Positions 51,991 to 61,133 of a DNA stretch of 64,000 nt are shown piece after piece. The notes beneath the pieces were generated by a model. It was not told the origin of the DNA and made no database searches. It worked only from the letters and a program-made list of their open reading frames with translations. The translations under genes and the position numbers were made by a program. Position 1 is the first letter of the stretch, and the number at the start of each line of letters is the position of its first letter. This stretch comes from Bacteroidota bacterium (GTDB taxonomy: Bacteria > Bacteroidota > Bacteroidia > Bacteroidales > Bacteroidaceae), in NCBI GenBank assembly GCA_023458215.1, contig JAEXAJ010000180.1, positions 55,227-119,226 on the forward strand, written 5' to 3'.

Positions 51991-52839
51991 ATGAAAAAGG
52001 TAGCCATTCAAGGAACATTAGGCTCGTATCACGACATTGCCGCACACAAGTACTTTGCAGGAGAAGAAATAGAGTTAATCTGTTGCGCCGATTTCGAAGA
52101 TGTGTTTGCAGCCGTGAAGAAAGACAGTAAAACAATAGGCATGCTCGCCATAGAAAATACAATTGCCGGTAGTCTATTACACAACAATGAACTGTTGCGC
52201 CAAAGCGGAACGCAAATCGTAGGAGAATACAAATTGCGTATCTCGCACAGTTTTGTCTGCCTGCCCGACGAAGATTGGGATGACATCACAGAGGTCAACT
52301 CCCACCCTATCGCCTTGATGCAATGCCGTGACTTCCTCGCCCATCATCCTAAAATTAAAGTAGTGGAAGGCGAAGATACAGCCCGAAGCGCAGAAATCAT
52401 TAAGGCAGAAAACCTGAAAGGACATGCTGCGATATGTTCCAAAGCTGCCGCCGAACGCTACGGAATGAAGATTCTGCAAGAAGGCATCGAGACGAACAAA
52501 CACAACTTCACCCGTTTTCTGGTGGTAGCGGATCCTTGGCAAGTAGATGAGTTGAACCGTCATCGCAATAACGATGTTAATAAAGCAAGCATGGTTTTCA
52601 CTTTGCCTCATACCGAAGGAAGTCTCTCGCAAGTATTGTCCATCTTGTCTTTTTATAACATCAACCTGACAAAGATACAATCGTTGCCCATCATCGGACG
52701 CGAATGGGAATATCAATTTTATGTAGATGTAGTTTTCGACAATGTACTGAGATACAAACAATCCATTGCAGCTATCAGCCCTTTAACTAAAGAACTTAAA
52801 ATATTAGGAGAATATGAAGATGGAAAATCAAACATCTAA
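51991..52839 (+). CDS. pheA: Prephenate dehydratase
   Basis: 282 aa. Converts prephenate to phenylpyruvate in phenylalanine synthesis. Catalytic domain (~1-185): VAIQGTLGSYHDIAA, LAIENTIAGSLLHNNELL, SHPIALMQC and HNFTRFLVV with the essential Thr-Arg-Phe triad at 174-176. The ACT domain (~198-275) reads MVFTLPHTEGSLSQVLSILS then KIQSLPIIGREWEYQFYVD; the Phe-binding ESRP motif of other enzymes is here QSLP. No chorismate mutase is fused; that activity is on the DAHP synthase gene downstream. First structural gene after the attenuator; it overlaps the aminotransferase gene by 26 bp. Confidence 0.96.
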   Translation: MKKVAIQGTLGSYHDIAAHKYFAGEEIELICCADFEDVFAAVKKDSKTIGMLAIENTIAGSLLHNNELLRQSGTQIVGEYKLRISHSFVCLPDEDWDDITEVNSHPIALMQCRDFLAHHPKIKVVEGEDTARSAEIIKAENLKGHAAICSKAAAERYGMKILQEGIETNKHNFTRFLVVADPWQVDELNRHRNNDVNKASMVFTLPHTEGSLSQVLSILSFYNINLTKIQSLPIIGREWEYQFYVDVVFDNVLRYKQSIAAISPLTKELKILGEYEDGKSNI

Positions 52840-53995
52840 AATAAAGCCTGCCGACCGCCTGGCAAGCGTAAGCGAATACTACTTCTCTAAGAAGTTGAAA
52901 GAAGTGGCACAAATGAATGCCGAAGGCAAAGATGTAATCAGTTTGGGCATTGGCAGTCCCGATATGCCTCCTTCTGAAAAGACCATACAAACACTGTGCG
53001 AAGCATCACAGAACCCCGACGGACACGGTTACATGCCGTATGTCGGAATTCCCGAACTCCGCCGTGGTTTTGCCGATTGGTACAAAAAATGGTACAATGT
53101 AGAGTTGAACCCTAACACCGAGATACAACCGCTTATCGGCTCAAAAGAAGGTATCCTGCACGTTACACTGGCTTTCGTCAATCCGGGCGAACAAGTATTG
53201 GTTCCCAACCCGGGCTATCCTACTTACACCTCATTAAGCAAGATTTTGGGTGCCGAAGTCATCAATTACGATCTGAAAGAAGAAAACGGCTGGATGCCCG
53301 ACTTCGAGGCATTGGAAAAGATGGACATGAGTCGCGTAAAGCTAATGTGGACCAACTACCCCAATATGCCGACGGGAGCAAACGCCACACCTGAACTTTA
53401 CGAAAAGCTGGTTGACTTTGCCCGTCGCAAAGATATAGTTATCGTAAATGACAATCCCTACAGCTTTATCTTGAACGATAACCCCATGAGCATCCTCAGT
53501 GTACCGGGAGCTAAAGACTGCTGCATCGAATTCAACTCTTTGAGCAAGAGCCACAATATGCCCGGTTGGCGTATCGGTATGCTGGCCGCCAATGCCGACT
53601 TCGTGCAATGGATACTGAAAGTGAAAAGCAATATCGATAGCGGTATGTTCCGCGCCATGCAACTGGCCGCCGCCAAAGCACTGGAAGCCGAACAAGACTG
53701 GTACGACGGTAACAACACGAACTACCGTAACCGCCGCCGGCTGGCAGGAGATATCATGCATGCCTTGGGCTGTACTTACGATGAAAATCAGGTAGGCATG
53801 TTCCTTTGGGGAAAGATACCCAATACTTGCGTCGATGTAGAAGAACTTACCGAACGCGTGCTGCATCAAGCCAGAGTGTTTATCACCCCGGGCTTTATCT
53901 TCGGAAGCAATGGAAAGCGATACATCCGTATCTCCCTTTGCTGCAAAGACCAGAAGCTGGCCGAAGCTTTGAAACGTATTAAAGAAATGAAGTAA
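52814..53995 (+). CDS. PLP-dependent aminotransferase (class I/II), probably aromatic
   Basis: 393 aa (start Met1 at 52814 or Met3 at 52820; an AGGAG-like sequence lies just before). Fold type I features: LGIGSPDMPPSE, GYMPYVGIPELRRG, GSKEGILHVTLAF, NPGYPTYT, TNYPNMPTGA, VNDNPYSFI and the PLP Lys245 in FNSLSKSHNMPGWRIGM, with RISLCC near the C-terminus. Its place between pheA and DAHP synthase-chorismate mutase makes the last step of Phe/Tyr synthesis (amination of phenylpyruvate and hydroxyphenylpyruvate) the likely role; LL-diaminopimelate or alanine aminotransferases are close relatives. The 26-bp overlap with pheA implies translational coupling. Confidence 0.9.
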   Translation: MKMENQTSKIKPADRLASVSEYYFSKKLKEVAQMNAEGKDVISLGIGSPDMPPSEKTIQTLCEASQNPDGHGYMPYVGIPELRRGFADWYKKWYNVELNPNTEIQPLIGSKEGILHVTLAFVNPGEQVLVPNPGYPTYTSLSKILGAEVINYDLKEENGWMPDFEALEKMDMSRVKLMWTNYPNMPTGANATPELYEKLVDFARRKDIVIVNDNPYSFILNDNPMSILSVPGAKDCCIEFNSLSKSHNMPGWRIGMLAANADFVQWILKVKSNIDSGMFRAMQLAAAKALEAEQDWYDGNNTNYRNRRRLAGDIMHALGCTYDENQVGMFLWGKIPNTCVDVEELTERVLHQARVFITPGFIFGSNGKRYIRISLCCKDQKLAEALKRIKEMK

Positions 53996-54017
53996 TATAA
54001 ATAAAAAAGATAAGAAT

Positions 54018-55085
54018 ATGGAACTCGAATTAGAACCTATCGTACTCGACGGTGTTGAAAACAAACGCCCATTAGTAATTGCCGGCCCTTGTAGTGCTGA
54101 AACAGAAGAACAAGTAATGACTACCGCCAAGCAACTGGCCGATAAAGGGTTAAAAATATTTCGTGCAGGTATTTGGAAACCACGTACCAAGCCGGGTGGT
54201 TTCGAAGGTATCGGTGTAGACGGCCTCTCGTGGCTGAAAGAAGTAAAGAAAGAAACCGGCATGTATGTTTCTACCGAAGTAGCTACTGCCAAGCACGTAT
54301 ACGAGTGCTTGAAAGCCGGTATCGACATTCTGTGGGTAGGTGCACGCACCACTGCCAATCCCTTTGCCGTACAGGAAATAGCTGATGCATTGAAAGGCGT
54401 TGACATCCCCGTATTCGTAAAGAATCCGGTGAACCCTGACCTTGATTTATGGATTGGCGCTTTAGAACGTATCAACAATGCCGGATTGAAGCGTTTGGGA
54501 GTTATCCATCGCGGTTTCAGCAGCTATGACAAGAAGATATACCGTAACCTGCCCCAGTGGCATATTCCTATCGAGTTGCGTCGACGCATTCCTAATCTGC
54601 CCATCATCTGCGACCCCAGCCACATCGGTGGAAAGCGTGAGTTGGTTGCGTCGTTATCCCAGCAAGCCATGGACCTAGGTTTCAACGGTTTGATAATTGA
54701 AAGCCACTGTAATCCCGATTGTGCGTGGAGTGATGCTTCACAACAAGTAACGCCGGATATCTTGGATTATATTCTGAATCTGCTCGTTATCCGTAAGGAA
54801 ACACAAAGTACTGAAAATCTCAGCGAACTTCGTAAGCAGATTGACGAATGTGATAACAACCTTATCCAGGAGTTATCAAAACGTATGCGTGTAGCACGCG
54901 AAATCGGAATGTACAAAAAAGAACATGACATGACTATCCTCCAAACCGGACGCTACAACGAGATCCTTGACAAGCGTGGTGCACAAGGTGCACTGTGCGG
55001 CATGGATTCTGAATTTATAAAACATGTATTTGAAGCAATACACGAAGAAAGTGTACGCCAGCAAATGGAAATTATTAATAAGTGA
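54018..55085 (+). CDS. Bifunctional DAHP synthase / chorismate mutase
   Basis: 355 aa. N-terminal DAHP synthase of the AroA-I-beta (KDO8PS-like) type, ~1-262: LVIAGPCSAETEEQ, IFRAGIWKPRTKPGGFEG, VSTEVAT, DILWVGARTTANPF, PVFVKNPVNPDL, GVIHRGFS, PIICDPSHIGGKRE and IIESHCNPD. The C-terminal AroQ chorismate mutase, ~265-355, has ENLSELRKQIDECDNNLIQEL, SKRMRVAREIGMYKKEHDM and the helical end VFEAIHEESVRQQ. It carries the first step of the shikimate pathway and the branch step to prephenate, feeding pheA and tyrA of the same operon. In such fusions the mutase domain often confers feedback by prephenate. Confidence 0.95.
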   Translation: MELELEPIVLDGVENKRPLVIAGPCSAETEEQVMTTAKQLADKGLKIFRAGIWKPRTKPGGFEGIGVDGLSWLKEVKKETGMYVSTEVATAKHVYECLKAGIDILWVGARTTANPFAVQEIADALKGVDIPVFVKNPVNPDLDLWIGALERINNAGLKRLGVIHRGFSSYDKKIYRNLPQWHIPIELRRRIPNLPIICDPSHIGGKRELVASLSQQAMDLGFNGLIIESHCNPDCAWSDASQQVTPDILDYILNLLVIRKETQSTENLSELRKQIDECDNNLIQELSKRMRVAREIGMYKKEHDMTILQTGRYNEILDKRGAQGALCGMDSEFIKHVFEAIHEESVRQQMEIINK

Positions 55086-55095
55086 GAGGAAAACT

Positions 55096-55200
55096 AGTTA
55101 TAAGTTATTAGTTATAAGTTATTTGCTATTATTGTCAAATATGATCAGTCAGATAACAAGCCACTTATAACGAATAACTAATCACTTATAACTTATAACT
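55096..55200. repeat. Long imperfect inverted repeat between DAHP synthase-CM and tyrA
   Basis: AGTTATAAGTTATTAGTTAT and following bases (55096-55123) are largely complementary to the stretch ending CACTTATAACTTATAACT (55163-55200); each arm is itself built of TTATAAGT-like direct repeats. The ~39-nt loop has no ORF. It occupies almost the whole 129-bp gap inside the operon and may reduce transcription or stabilise the upstream mRNA. Confidence 0.7.
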
Positions 55201-55214
55201 AAATACAGTTTATT

Positions 55215-55988
55215 ATGAGAATATTGATACTTGGAGCCGGAAAGATGGGCTCTTTCTTCACAGATATCCTGAGTTTTCAGCACGAGACGGCCGTGTTCGA
55301 CGTCAATCCGCACCAGTTGCGTTTTGTCTATAACACCTATCGTTTCACTACGCTGGACGAAATAAAGGATTTTGAACCGGAATTGGTTATCAATGCCGCT
55401 ACAGTGAAATATACGTTGGAGGCATTCCACCAAGTGCTACCCGTATTGCCCAAAGATTGCATTATCAGTGATATAGCTTCTGTAAAAACGGGGTTAAAGA
55501 AGTTTTATGAAGAGAGCGGATTCCGCTATGTATCTTCGCATCCTATGTTCGGACCGACTTTTGCCAGCCTCAGCAACCTGAGTAGTGAGAACGCTATCAT
55601 TATCAGTGAAGGAGATCATCTTGGAAAGATTTTCTTTAAAGATTTGTATCAGACCATGAAACTGAACATCTTTGAGTACACTTTCGATGAACATGATGAG
55701 ACGGTAGCCTACTCTTTGTCTATTCCGTTCGTATCTACTTTCGTTTTTACCGCAGTGATGAAACATCAGGAAGCACCGGGAACGACCTTCAAGAAGCACA
55801 TGGCCATTGCCAAAGGGTTGTTAAGTGAAGACGATTATCTGCTTCAGGAGATTTTGTTCAATCCACGCACCCCGGCGCAAGTAGAAAACGTTCGCCTGGA
55901 ACTGAAGAACCTGCTCGAAATTATCAATAACAAAGATGCAGAAGGCATGAAGAAGTACCTGACTAAAATAAGGGAAAAAATTAAATAA
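55215..55988 (+). CDS. tyrA: Prephenate dehydrogenase
   Basis: 257 aa. Oxidises prephenate to 4-hydroxyphenylpyruvate. NAD-binding Rossmann motif MRILILGAGKMGSFF at the N-terminus with an acidic residue (FDVNPHQL) ending the second strand, favouring NAD+. The catalytic core contains IISDIASVKTGLKKF and FRYVSSHPMFGPTFASL, where the HPMFGP motif holds the catalytic His; then TFDEHDETVAYSLSIPFVS. No ACT domain, so Tyr feedback is probably absent or on other enzymes. Last gene of the aromatic operon; its end overlaps the convergent kinase gene by 8 bp. Confidence 0.94.
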   Translation: MRILILGAGKMGSFFTDILSFQHETAVFDVNPHQLRFVYNTYRFTTLDEIKDFEPELVINAATVKYTLEAFHQVLPVLPKDCIISDIASVKTGLKKFYEESGFRYVSSHPMFGPTFASLSNLSSENAIIISEGDHLGKIFFKDLYQTMKLNIFEYTFDEHDETVAYSLSIPFVSTFVFTAVMKHQEAPGTTFKKHMAIAKGLLSEDDYLLQEILFNPRTPAQVENVRLELKNLLEIINNKDAEGMKKYLTKIREKIK

Positions 55989-58839
55989 TACGACGAGAAG
56001 GCAGTACAAACCAAAAAGTACTGCCTTTTCCTTTTTCTGAGATCACACCGATTTCACCATCCAGATGTTTCACAATACTCTTGCAAAGTGCTAATCCCAA
56101 ACCTGTGCCCTGCGCATACTCGTCCAACTTCACAAAACGATTGAAAATGTTTTTCTGATCTTCCGGAGCAATGCCACAACCGGTATCGGTAACATAGAAG
56201 TAATAACTGCCATCTTCTGTCTTGCGATATCCCAAAGTTATGCTTCCTTCCTCCGTAAATTTCATCGCATTGGAAAGCAAGTTCCAGAGTATTACCTGCA
56301 AATACTCCCGGTCGGTAATAATAAACCGTTCTTCTTCAATTTCGGGTAACTCACGGATAAACTGTAACGACCGATTATATAGATTAGTGTTGCAGACATA
56401 AGACTCCATGTTAAGAAAGATATCAGCCACATTGCTCCGCATATAACAGAAGTCTACCTCACCTCCATCAAGTGCAGACAAATCAAGGATGTTTGTAATC
56501 AATGCGTCGAGTAAGCGAATGTTATGCAAAATAATGGGAGCATATTCATTTCTGTTCTCTTCATTATCCAGCATAGACAAAACCACAGAAAAACCTACAA
56601 TTGAGTTCAGAGGCGTGCGTACTTCATGACTGATACTATTCAGGAAGCCCCGTGTTTCTTCATTAGCTTCTTCCGCCCGCTGTTTCGCTTCTTCCAGCCT
56701 CTTCTCACTTTGTTTTTGTTCGTCAATGTAAAGGCTCAGTTCCACCAATCGGTTGGAAGTCTGTATGAAATACATGTGTTGGCGAATCCAGTGGGTGTTT
56801 CCGTTATTATCCAAAACCTGTATATCCCTGCACAAAGGCTCGTGAACTCTTCCCGAACGCACAGTTTCTTGAAATTTTAATAAAGCTTCCCGATCTTCTC
56901 CTAGCACCCGTTCGTAAGTAGGGAATGTGCCTGAGACAAACGCTTCGTTCAAATTCTTGCACCAAGAATCGGTAGCCATACCTACAGCCGTCCCTACATC
57001 ATAAAACACCACGCCTACCTGCGACGAGTCGGAAGCAAAGCGGAACAAGCCTTCAAATCGTTCTTTCTCCTGACGTTCCCTGATAGTAGGCGTCAGGTTG
57101 ACGGCAATAGCCATAAAGTAGGAATTGTCATTGTCTATTTCATGCAACGGTTTAACAATCAATTGATAGACCTCCGATTCTGCAAAATTGGTTCTTGACA
57201 GCTTACCTACATAATCAAGTGAGACTTCACAATTCACCGTTTTCTGCAATCGTATCTGTTTTTTCAAGTCATCGCTCAAGTAGGGACTCTCAAAAATATT
57301 CTCCAGAAAAAGGTCGCTGTTTCCATCCGATGTTTCTATTGCGCCATTAATAATCCGCAGCATTCGTTTTCCTTCTTCGTCATACAGCGCAAAATCAATA
57401 GAACTGTTTTTATAGATTACTTGCAATTTGTCGTATAAGCGCTTATAACGGGCATAGTCAGCCTGAATTGTTTTGTTATAGCGGCTACGCCGCCAACTGA
57501 TAAAGCTATAGCAACTCACCAATACAATGACAAGTAAACTCACTAGCAATTGCTTTTCATATTTATGGAAAAAACTAGGAGGAATATGTACATACGTCAC
57601 GCCCTCTATCTCGTCAGCAACATCAGCCAGTTTGTAACGCTCCACCGCCGTACGGTTTAAAACAATTTTCGACTCCGACAATGTATCAAAAGGAAGAGCC
57701 ATTATGCTATCCCCCTGAACAGCCCGTTCCAACAAATTCATTGCAAGATCCGCCGATTTCATCAGATCCAAATAGCAGCCTCCCACCCAGTAATTATCTT
57801 TATTGAAATTACGTTTGGTGAGGGTAAACAAGGGTACACTTGCGACATTGGTAAACAGCGAATCTATCTCCCGATCGGAACGCTTGCTATGTACTCCACT
57901 GATATTCCAGCTATAAGTCAGGAATGCACGATGTTCGGCAGGCTCCAACATTACATCATAAATAGAATCTGTATTCAGATAATTATTGATCATCCGCATG
58001 TATTTCACGCCGGGCATCACCTTCTTTACTGTATTTTCCACTTCCACCTGTGTCTCCATACTACGATAAGAACGCCCATCTACCCATATCAACTCTTTCA
58101 GATCGGGTAGCATGCGATGAATCAATTCGAGGTTTTGCCGTATGGGAAGTTTTACGATATTACCGGAATAATTCATTTTGAAATCAAGTTTGCAGACTTC
58201 CTTCCCTTCCCAAGATGTTTTGGAAATCAGGATCGACGAATCTTTTTTAGCCATTTCAATATAAGGATCGTCAATAAACAAAAGTTTGCTTACAATAGAA
58301 TAATCACGAATACCATATTTTGAGTCGAAACGGAACTGTTTTTCGGGAGCCCATCCATAGGCCGAGATTGAATCTTTTACGGCACACAACACCATGGGGA
58401 TATTCCGCCATTTCCTTAGTTGTGTTATATACGAAAGGTAGTTCATAAAGCCTTCCTCACCTATCCAAATGAGGGCATCGGGTATATCATCTTGTACAAA
58501 TAATGAAACCATATCCAAATCGGTAGCTTTTACACTTGTTTGCGTACGTTCGGCATACCCCCATATAATAGAGCGCAAAGTAAAGGTGGTTGCAGTAGCA
58601 TACACGGCACTTTCCGTTCTCAAATCGCCGGAATAAACCATCCAATCCGGATGGATTTTAAGGATTTTTCTTTCCAAACTATCAGCAATATCCTTGCTCC
58701 AAGTAATGTGTTCGCCATAAGAGTTGATAATGAGTATTCTTTTCCCCAGCGAAGTTTCGACCGGGGCAGCAGCTACCGCCGTCATTCCCAACAATAACAG
58801 CAGGGCAGATACGCTATAGAATATCCAATATCTCCTCAT
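55981..58839 (-). CDS. Membrane sensor histidine kinase with ABC-binding-protein-like periplasmic domain
   Basis: 952 aa from ATG 58839 (MRRYWIFYSVSALLLLLG); an upstream ATG at 58881 would overlap the preceding gene. Signal/TM1, a long periplasmic region to ~460 (RILIINSYGEHITWSKDI, DALIWIGEEGF, DLKELIWVDGRSYRSME), TM2 (LLVSLLVIVLVSCYSFI), two PAS-like segments, a coiled stretch (QKQSEKRLEEAKQRAEEAN), HisKA with phospho-acceptor His738 in ISHEVRTPLNSIVGF, and HATPase (ILWNLLSNAMKF, VTDTGCGIAPED, GTGLGLALCKSIV). Complete kinase without a receiver domain. It lies 13 bp downstream of a related, degenerate sensor. The cognate response regulator is not in the window. Confidence 0.92.
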   Translation of the reverse strand: MRRYWIFYSVSALLLLLGMTAVAAAPVETSLGKRILIINSYGEHITWSKDIADSLERKILKIHPDWMVYSGDLRTESAVYATATTFTLRSIIWGYAERTQTSVKATDLDMVSLFVQDDIPDALIWIGEEGFMNYLSYITQLRKWRNIPMVLCAVKDSISAYGWAPEKQFRFDSKYGIRDYSIVSKLLFIDDPYIEMAKKDSSILISKTSWEGKEVCKLDFKMNYSGNIVKLPIRQNLELIHRMLPDLKELIWVDGRSYRSMETQVEVENTVKKVMPGVKYMRMINNYLNTDSIYDVMLEPAEHRAFLTYSWNISGVHSKRSDREIDSLFTNVASVPLFTLTKRNFNKDNYWVGGCYLDLMKSADLAMNLLERAVQGDSIMALPFDTLSESKIVLNRTAVERYKLADVADEIEGVTYVHIPPSFFHKYEKQLLVSLLVIVLVSCYSFISWRRSRYNKTIQADYARYKRLYDKLQVIYKNSSIDFALYDEEGKRMLRIINGAIETSDGNSDLFLENIFESPYLSDDLKKQIRLQKTVNCEVSLDYVGKLSRTNFAESEVYQLIVKPLHEIDNDNSYFMAIAVNLTPTIRERQEKERFEGLFRFASDSSQVGVVFYDVGTAVGMATDSWCKNLNEAFVSGTFPTYERVLGEDREALLKFQETVRSGRVHEPLCRDIQVLDNNGNTHWIRQHMYFIQTSNRLVELSLYIDEQKQSEKRLEEAKQRAEEANEETRGFLNSISHEVRTPLNSIVGFSVVLSMLDNEENRNEYAPIILHNIRLLDALITNILDLSALDGGEVDFCYMRSNVADIFLNMESYVCNTNLYNRSLQFIRELPEIEEERFIITDREYLQVILWNLLSNAMKFTEEGSITLGYRKTEDGSYYFYVTDTGCGIAPEDQKNIFNRFVKLDEYAQGTGLGLALCKSIVKHLDGEIGVISEKGKGSTFWFVLPSRRII

Positions 58840-58852
58840 ATACACTCTTATA

Positions 58853-61000
58853 TTACTCGTTAAATTCGACTTTAGAAACACTTATAATCTCATCCAGCAA
58901 TTGCAATAACTGATGATTACCGGCTTCGACACGGGCATTCAACTCAATCCGGCGTTCCATATCGTCGGTAGAAACCAACTCCTGCGCACATTGAATAACT
59001 TCTTTCAACGGAACACGAATTTCATCCTTCATATTGGCTACAAAAGCATTTTTAAGGCGGCTGGCTTCTTCCGCCGCACGCATAGCAGTTTCCAATTCCT
59101 GCTCCCTAGCCATTTGTTCATCTATATTAAGTATCAGTTCGGCTACAATAATATGTCCCCTTTGAGGAGCAAACTCCAACGGTTGTATCATATACCGTAT
59201 AAAATGTAACTCCCCCGTCTCGGTTTGCATTTGCAGATTTTCGAGGAAGCAGCTGGATATGCCATAACGGGCTTTTTCCAAATAAAGCTTTACTTTCTCG
59301 CGGTCGGCGGGCATCAGGTATTGGTGGATCTGCGAGAAATCAGTCGTACCCCGTGATATATTTAGGGTATCATACCAGGCATCGGTAGCAAAGCCAACTC
59401 CATCGACCAAATTATATTGGGCCACTCCGATCACCGCCTTATTCATAGCAAAGTTCAGTACATTGCAAATCTTTTCTTTAGCCTTTCTCTCTTTTTCGAT
59501 ATCCGTATGATCGATTACAATGACCAGAATATTAGTTGCTTCGGTTTCTTCATCCACGATCAGACAGCATTGGATACGGTAACAATACTCTCCTTGATAG
59601 ACCAACTTGGTTACCTGTTTTTCACTGAAGAGAGCTTCCCGCATTTCATTATCTACAAAACCCGGATCAAAAAGACGGAATTCATTAGCAGTCAGACGGG
59701 TGAAGTGCTTACAAAACATGTCAGTTTCAGCATTACGCTTCAACAAATTTCCATCGGTATCGAACAACATCAAACCAACAGGCATATTCTCGTACACCAC
59801 CTGATATTCGTCATACAAAGACTTATAACGCTGAAACAGGGTATTTAAATTATGCCGGTAACGGCGTGAATAAATCATTCGGAAAGAAATAAACGCCAAT
59901 ACAATGGTTATCAGTAGTATGATAGCTATGATACGTATGTGGCGGACAATAAAGGGAGGCGGAACATTACGGTTCACCACGTCAGGCAAGTTCTTAACTG
60001 CCGAACGTAAACCGGCATGCAATAAAGCATTCTGATTCAAATAATAAGCAGGCTGCGGAGTCACCCTATACGGAAGACTATCAGCTGTAGCTGCTTCCAT
60101 AAAATGAGTGATTGCTTTTACAGTTTCGCCGGCAATGGCAGAAATAGGAGCAAAATACCCACCCGCCGGCATATCCGATTGATAAACCTGATCGCGCAAC
60201 GTAAGAACCGGCACACGTACACCTTTGGGTACGGGTAGCCCATTGGTAACAAGTACTGATCCGGCAGGCAGTTCTTCCCAGAAATTCACCATAGAAGCCT
60301 CATTGCTGCGTTCTACTAATATCTCACTAAAAGTAATACCCTCATGCCTACAACCTTGTTCGAGTTTTGTCTTGGTATAGGTATCGGCATAACCGCCATC
60401 GGAGAGATAATATAATTTTTGCAGGCGGGGAACCAATGAAGTGGCCAGTTGCAGGGTTTTCGAAGTATAGTCCGTTTCAATAATAGCGGCCGTTTTCAGA
60501 GCGGAGGCAGAACTTTCTAAAGAGATAAAAGCAGTATCGGGCAATTGCTTATCCGGAAAGAAAGAACGATAATCTTTCAACACTTCGTCGTGAACGCCGC
60601 AAAGCACTACCGGAACTCTTTCCCAAATTCCCCTTAAGTCCATATTGCGATAAAGCATCCAGCTTTCATCCCCAATGAGCACCAATACATTCGGTATAAA
60701 AATTTGATTGCTCAACCGGCCGTATGCAAAAGCCCCTTGCATGGCAAAACGGTCTGCCAGATAGGAAGTGCGAGCCGATAATCCGGCATAAGTAATGTTT
60801 ACCTGAATTCCCGTTCTTTGTGCTTCCAGGCTGTTCCGGATTTCTTTTGCCAATGTAGTACTCCATTCCTGGTCATAAGAGTAGGAGTTCAATATCAAGA
60901 CAAATCCCGGTTTTGCGGTCTCATCTTCCAACGACCGGGCTAACACGACCGAAGGGTGCAAGATACATACGAATAATAAGGCTACAAAGAATCTGTACAT
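58853..61000 (-). CDS. Degenerate sensor related to the adjacent kinase; no His, no HATPase
   Basis: 715 aa. Signal peptide MYRFFVALLFVCILHPSVVLA; periplasmic domain (FVLILNSYSYDQEWSTTLAK, VLVLIGDESWMLYRN, VPVVLCGVHDEVL) parallel to that of the kinase downstream; TM helix (IIAIILLITIVLAFISF); PAS-like regions (YENMPVGLMLFDTDGNLL, VIGVAQYNLVDGVGFATDAW). The HisKA-like end reads NAFVANMKDEIRVPLKEVI: the SHE(V/I)RTPL motif has become KDEIRVPL, with Asp659 in place of His. The protein stops about 55 residues later, after the second dimerisation helix (LLDEIISVSKVEF), without an ATPase domain. It is probably a signal-receiving partner that heterodimerises with the downstream kinase, or a decaying duplicate. 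First gene of the pair. Confidence 0.85.
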   Translation of the reverse strand: MYRFFVALLFVCILHPSVVLARSLEDETAKPGFVLILNSYSYDQEWSTTLAKEIRNSLEAQRTGIQVNITYAGLSARTSYLADRFAMQGAFAYGRLSNQIFIPNVLVLIGDESWMLYRNMDLRGIWERVPVVLCGVHDEVLKDYRSFFPDKQLPDTAFISLESSASALKTAAIIETDYTSKTLQLATSLVPRLQKLYYLSDGGYADTYTKTKLEQGCRHEGITFSEILVERSNEASMVNFWEELPAGSVLVTNGLPVPKGVRVPVLTLRDQVYQSDMPAGGYFAPISAIAGETVKAITHFMEAATADSLPYRVTPQPAYYLNQNALLHAGLRSAVKNLPDVVNRNVPPPFIVRHIRIIAIILLITIVLAFISFRMIYSRRYRHNLNTLFQRYKSLYDEYQVVYENMPVGLMLFDTDGNLLKRNAETDMFCKHFTRLTANEFRLFDPGFVDNEMREALFSEKQVTKLVYQGEYCYRIQCCLIVDEETEATNILVIVIDHTDIEKERKAKEKICNVLNFAMNKAVIGVAQYNLVDGVGFATDAWYDTLNISRGTTDFSQIHQYLMPADREKVKLYLEKARYGISSCFLENLQMQTETGELHFIRYMIQPLEFAPQRGHIIVAELILNIDEQMAREQELETAMRAAEEASRLKNAFVANMKDEIRVPLKEVIQCAQELVSTDDMERRIELNARVEAGNHQLLQLLDEIISVSKVEFNE

Positions 61001-61016
61001 TCCACAATATTTGTTG

Positions 61017-61024
61017 CAAATGTA
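61017..61024 (-). promoter_or_regulatory. -7 element of the sensor pair
   Basis: TACATTTG on the minus strand, 17 bp upstream of the start at 61000, fits TAnnTTTG. It is divergent from the dnaG promoter in a 133-bp gap. Confidence 0.55.
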
Positions 61025-61107
61025 GACTTTTTAATTGGATATTTTGTTTTATATGTTACTTTTTATTCTCGTTGGTTACTATATTTGATAATTCAAGAAA
61101 TATCATG

Positions 61108-61115
61108 TATTTTTG
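61108..61115 (+). promoter_or_regulatory. -7 element of dnaG
   Basis: TATTTTTG fits TAnnTTTG. It overlaps the in-frame TTG at 61113 and so supports ATG 61134 as the start, with a very short leader. Confidence 0.6.
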
Positions 61116-61133
61116 CGAACCCAAATAACAACC

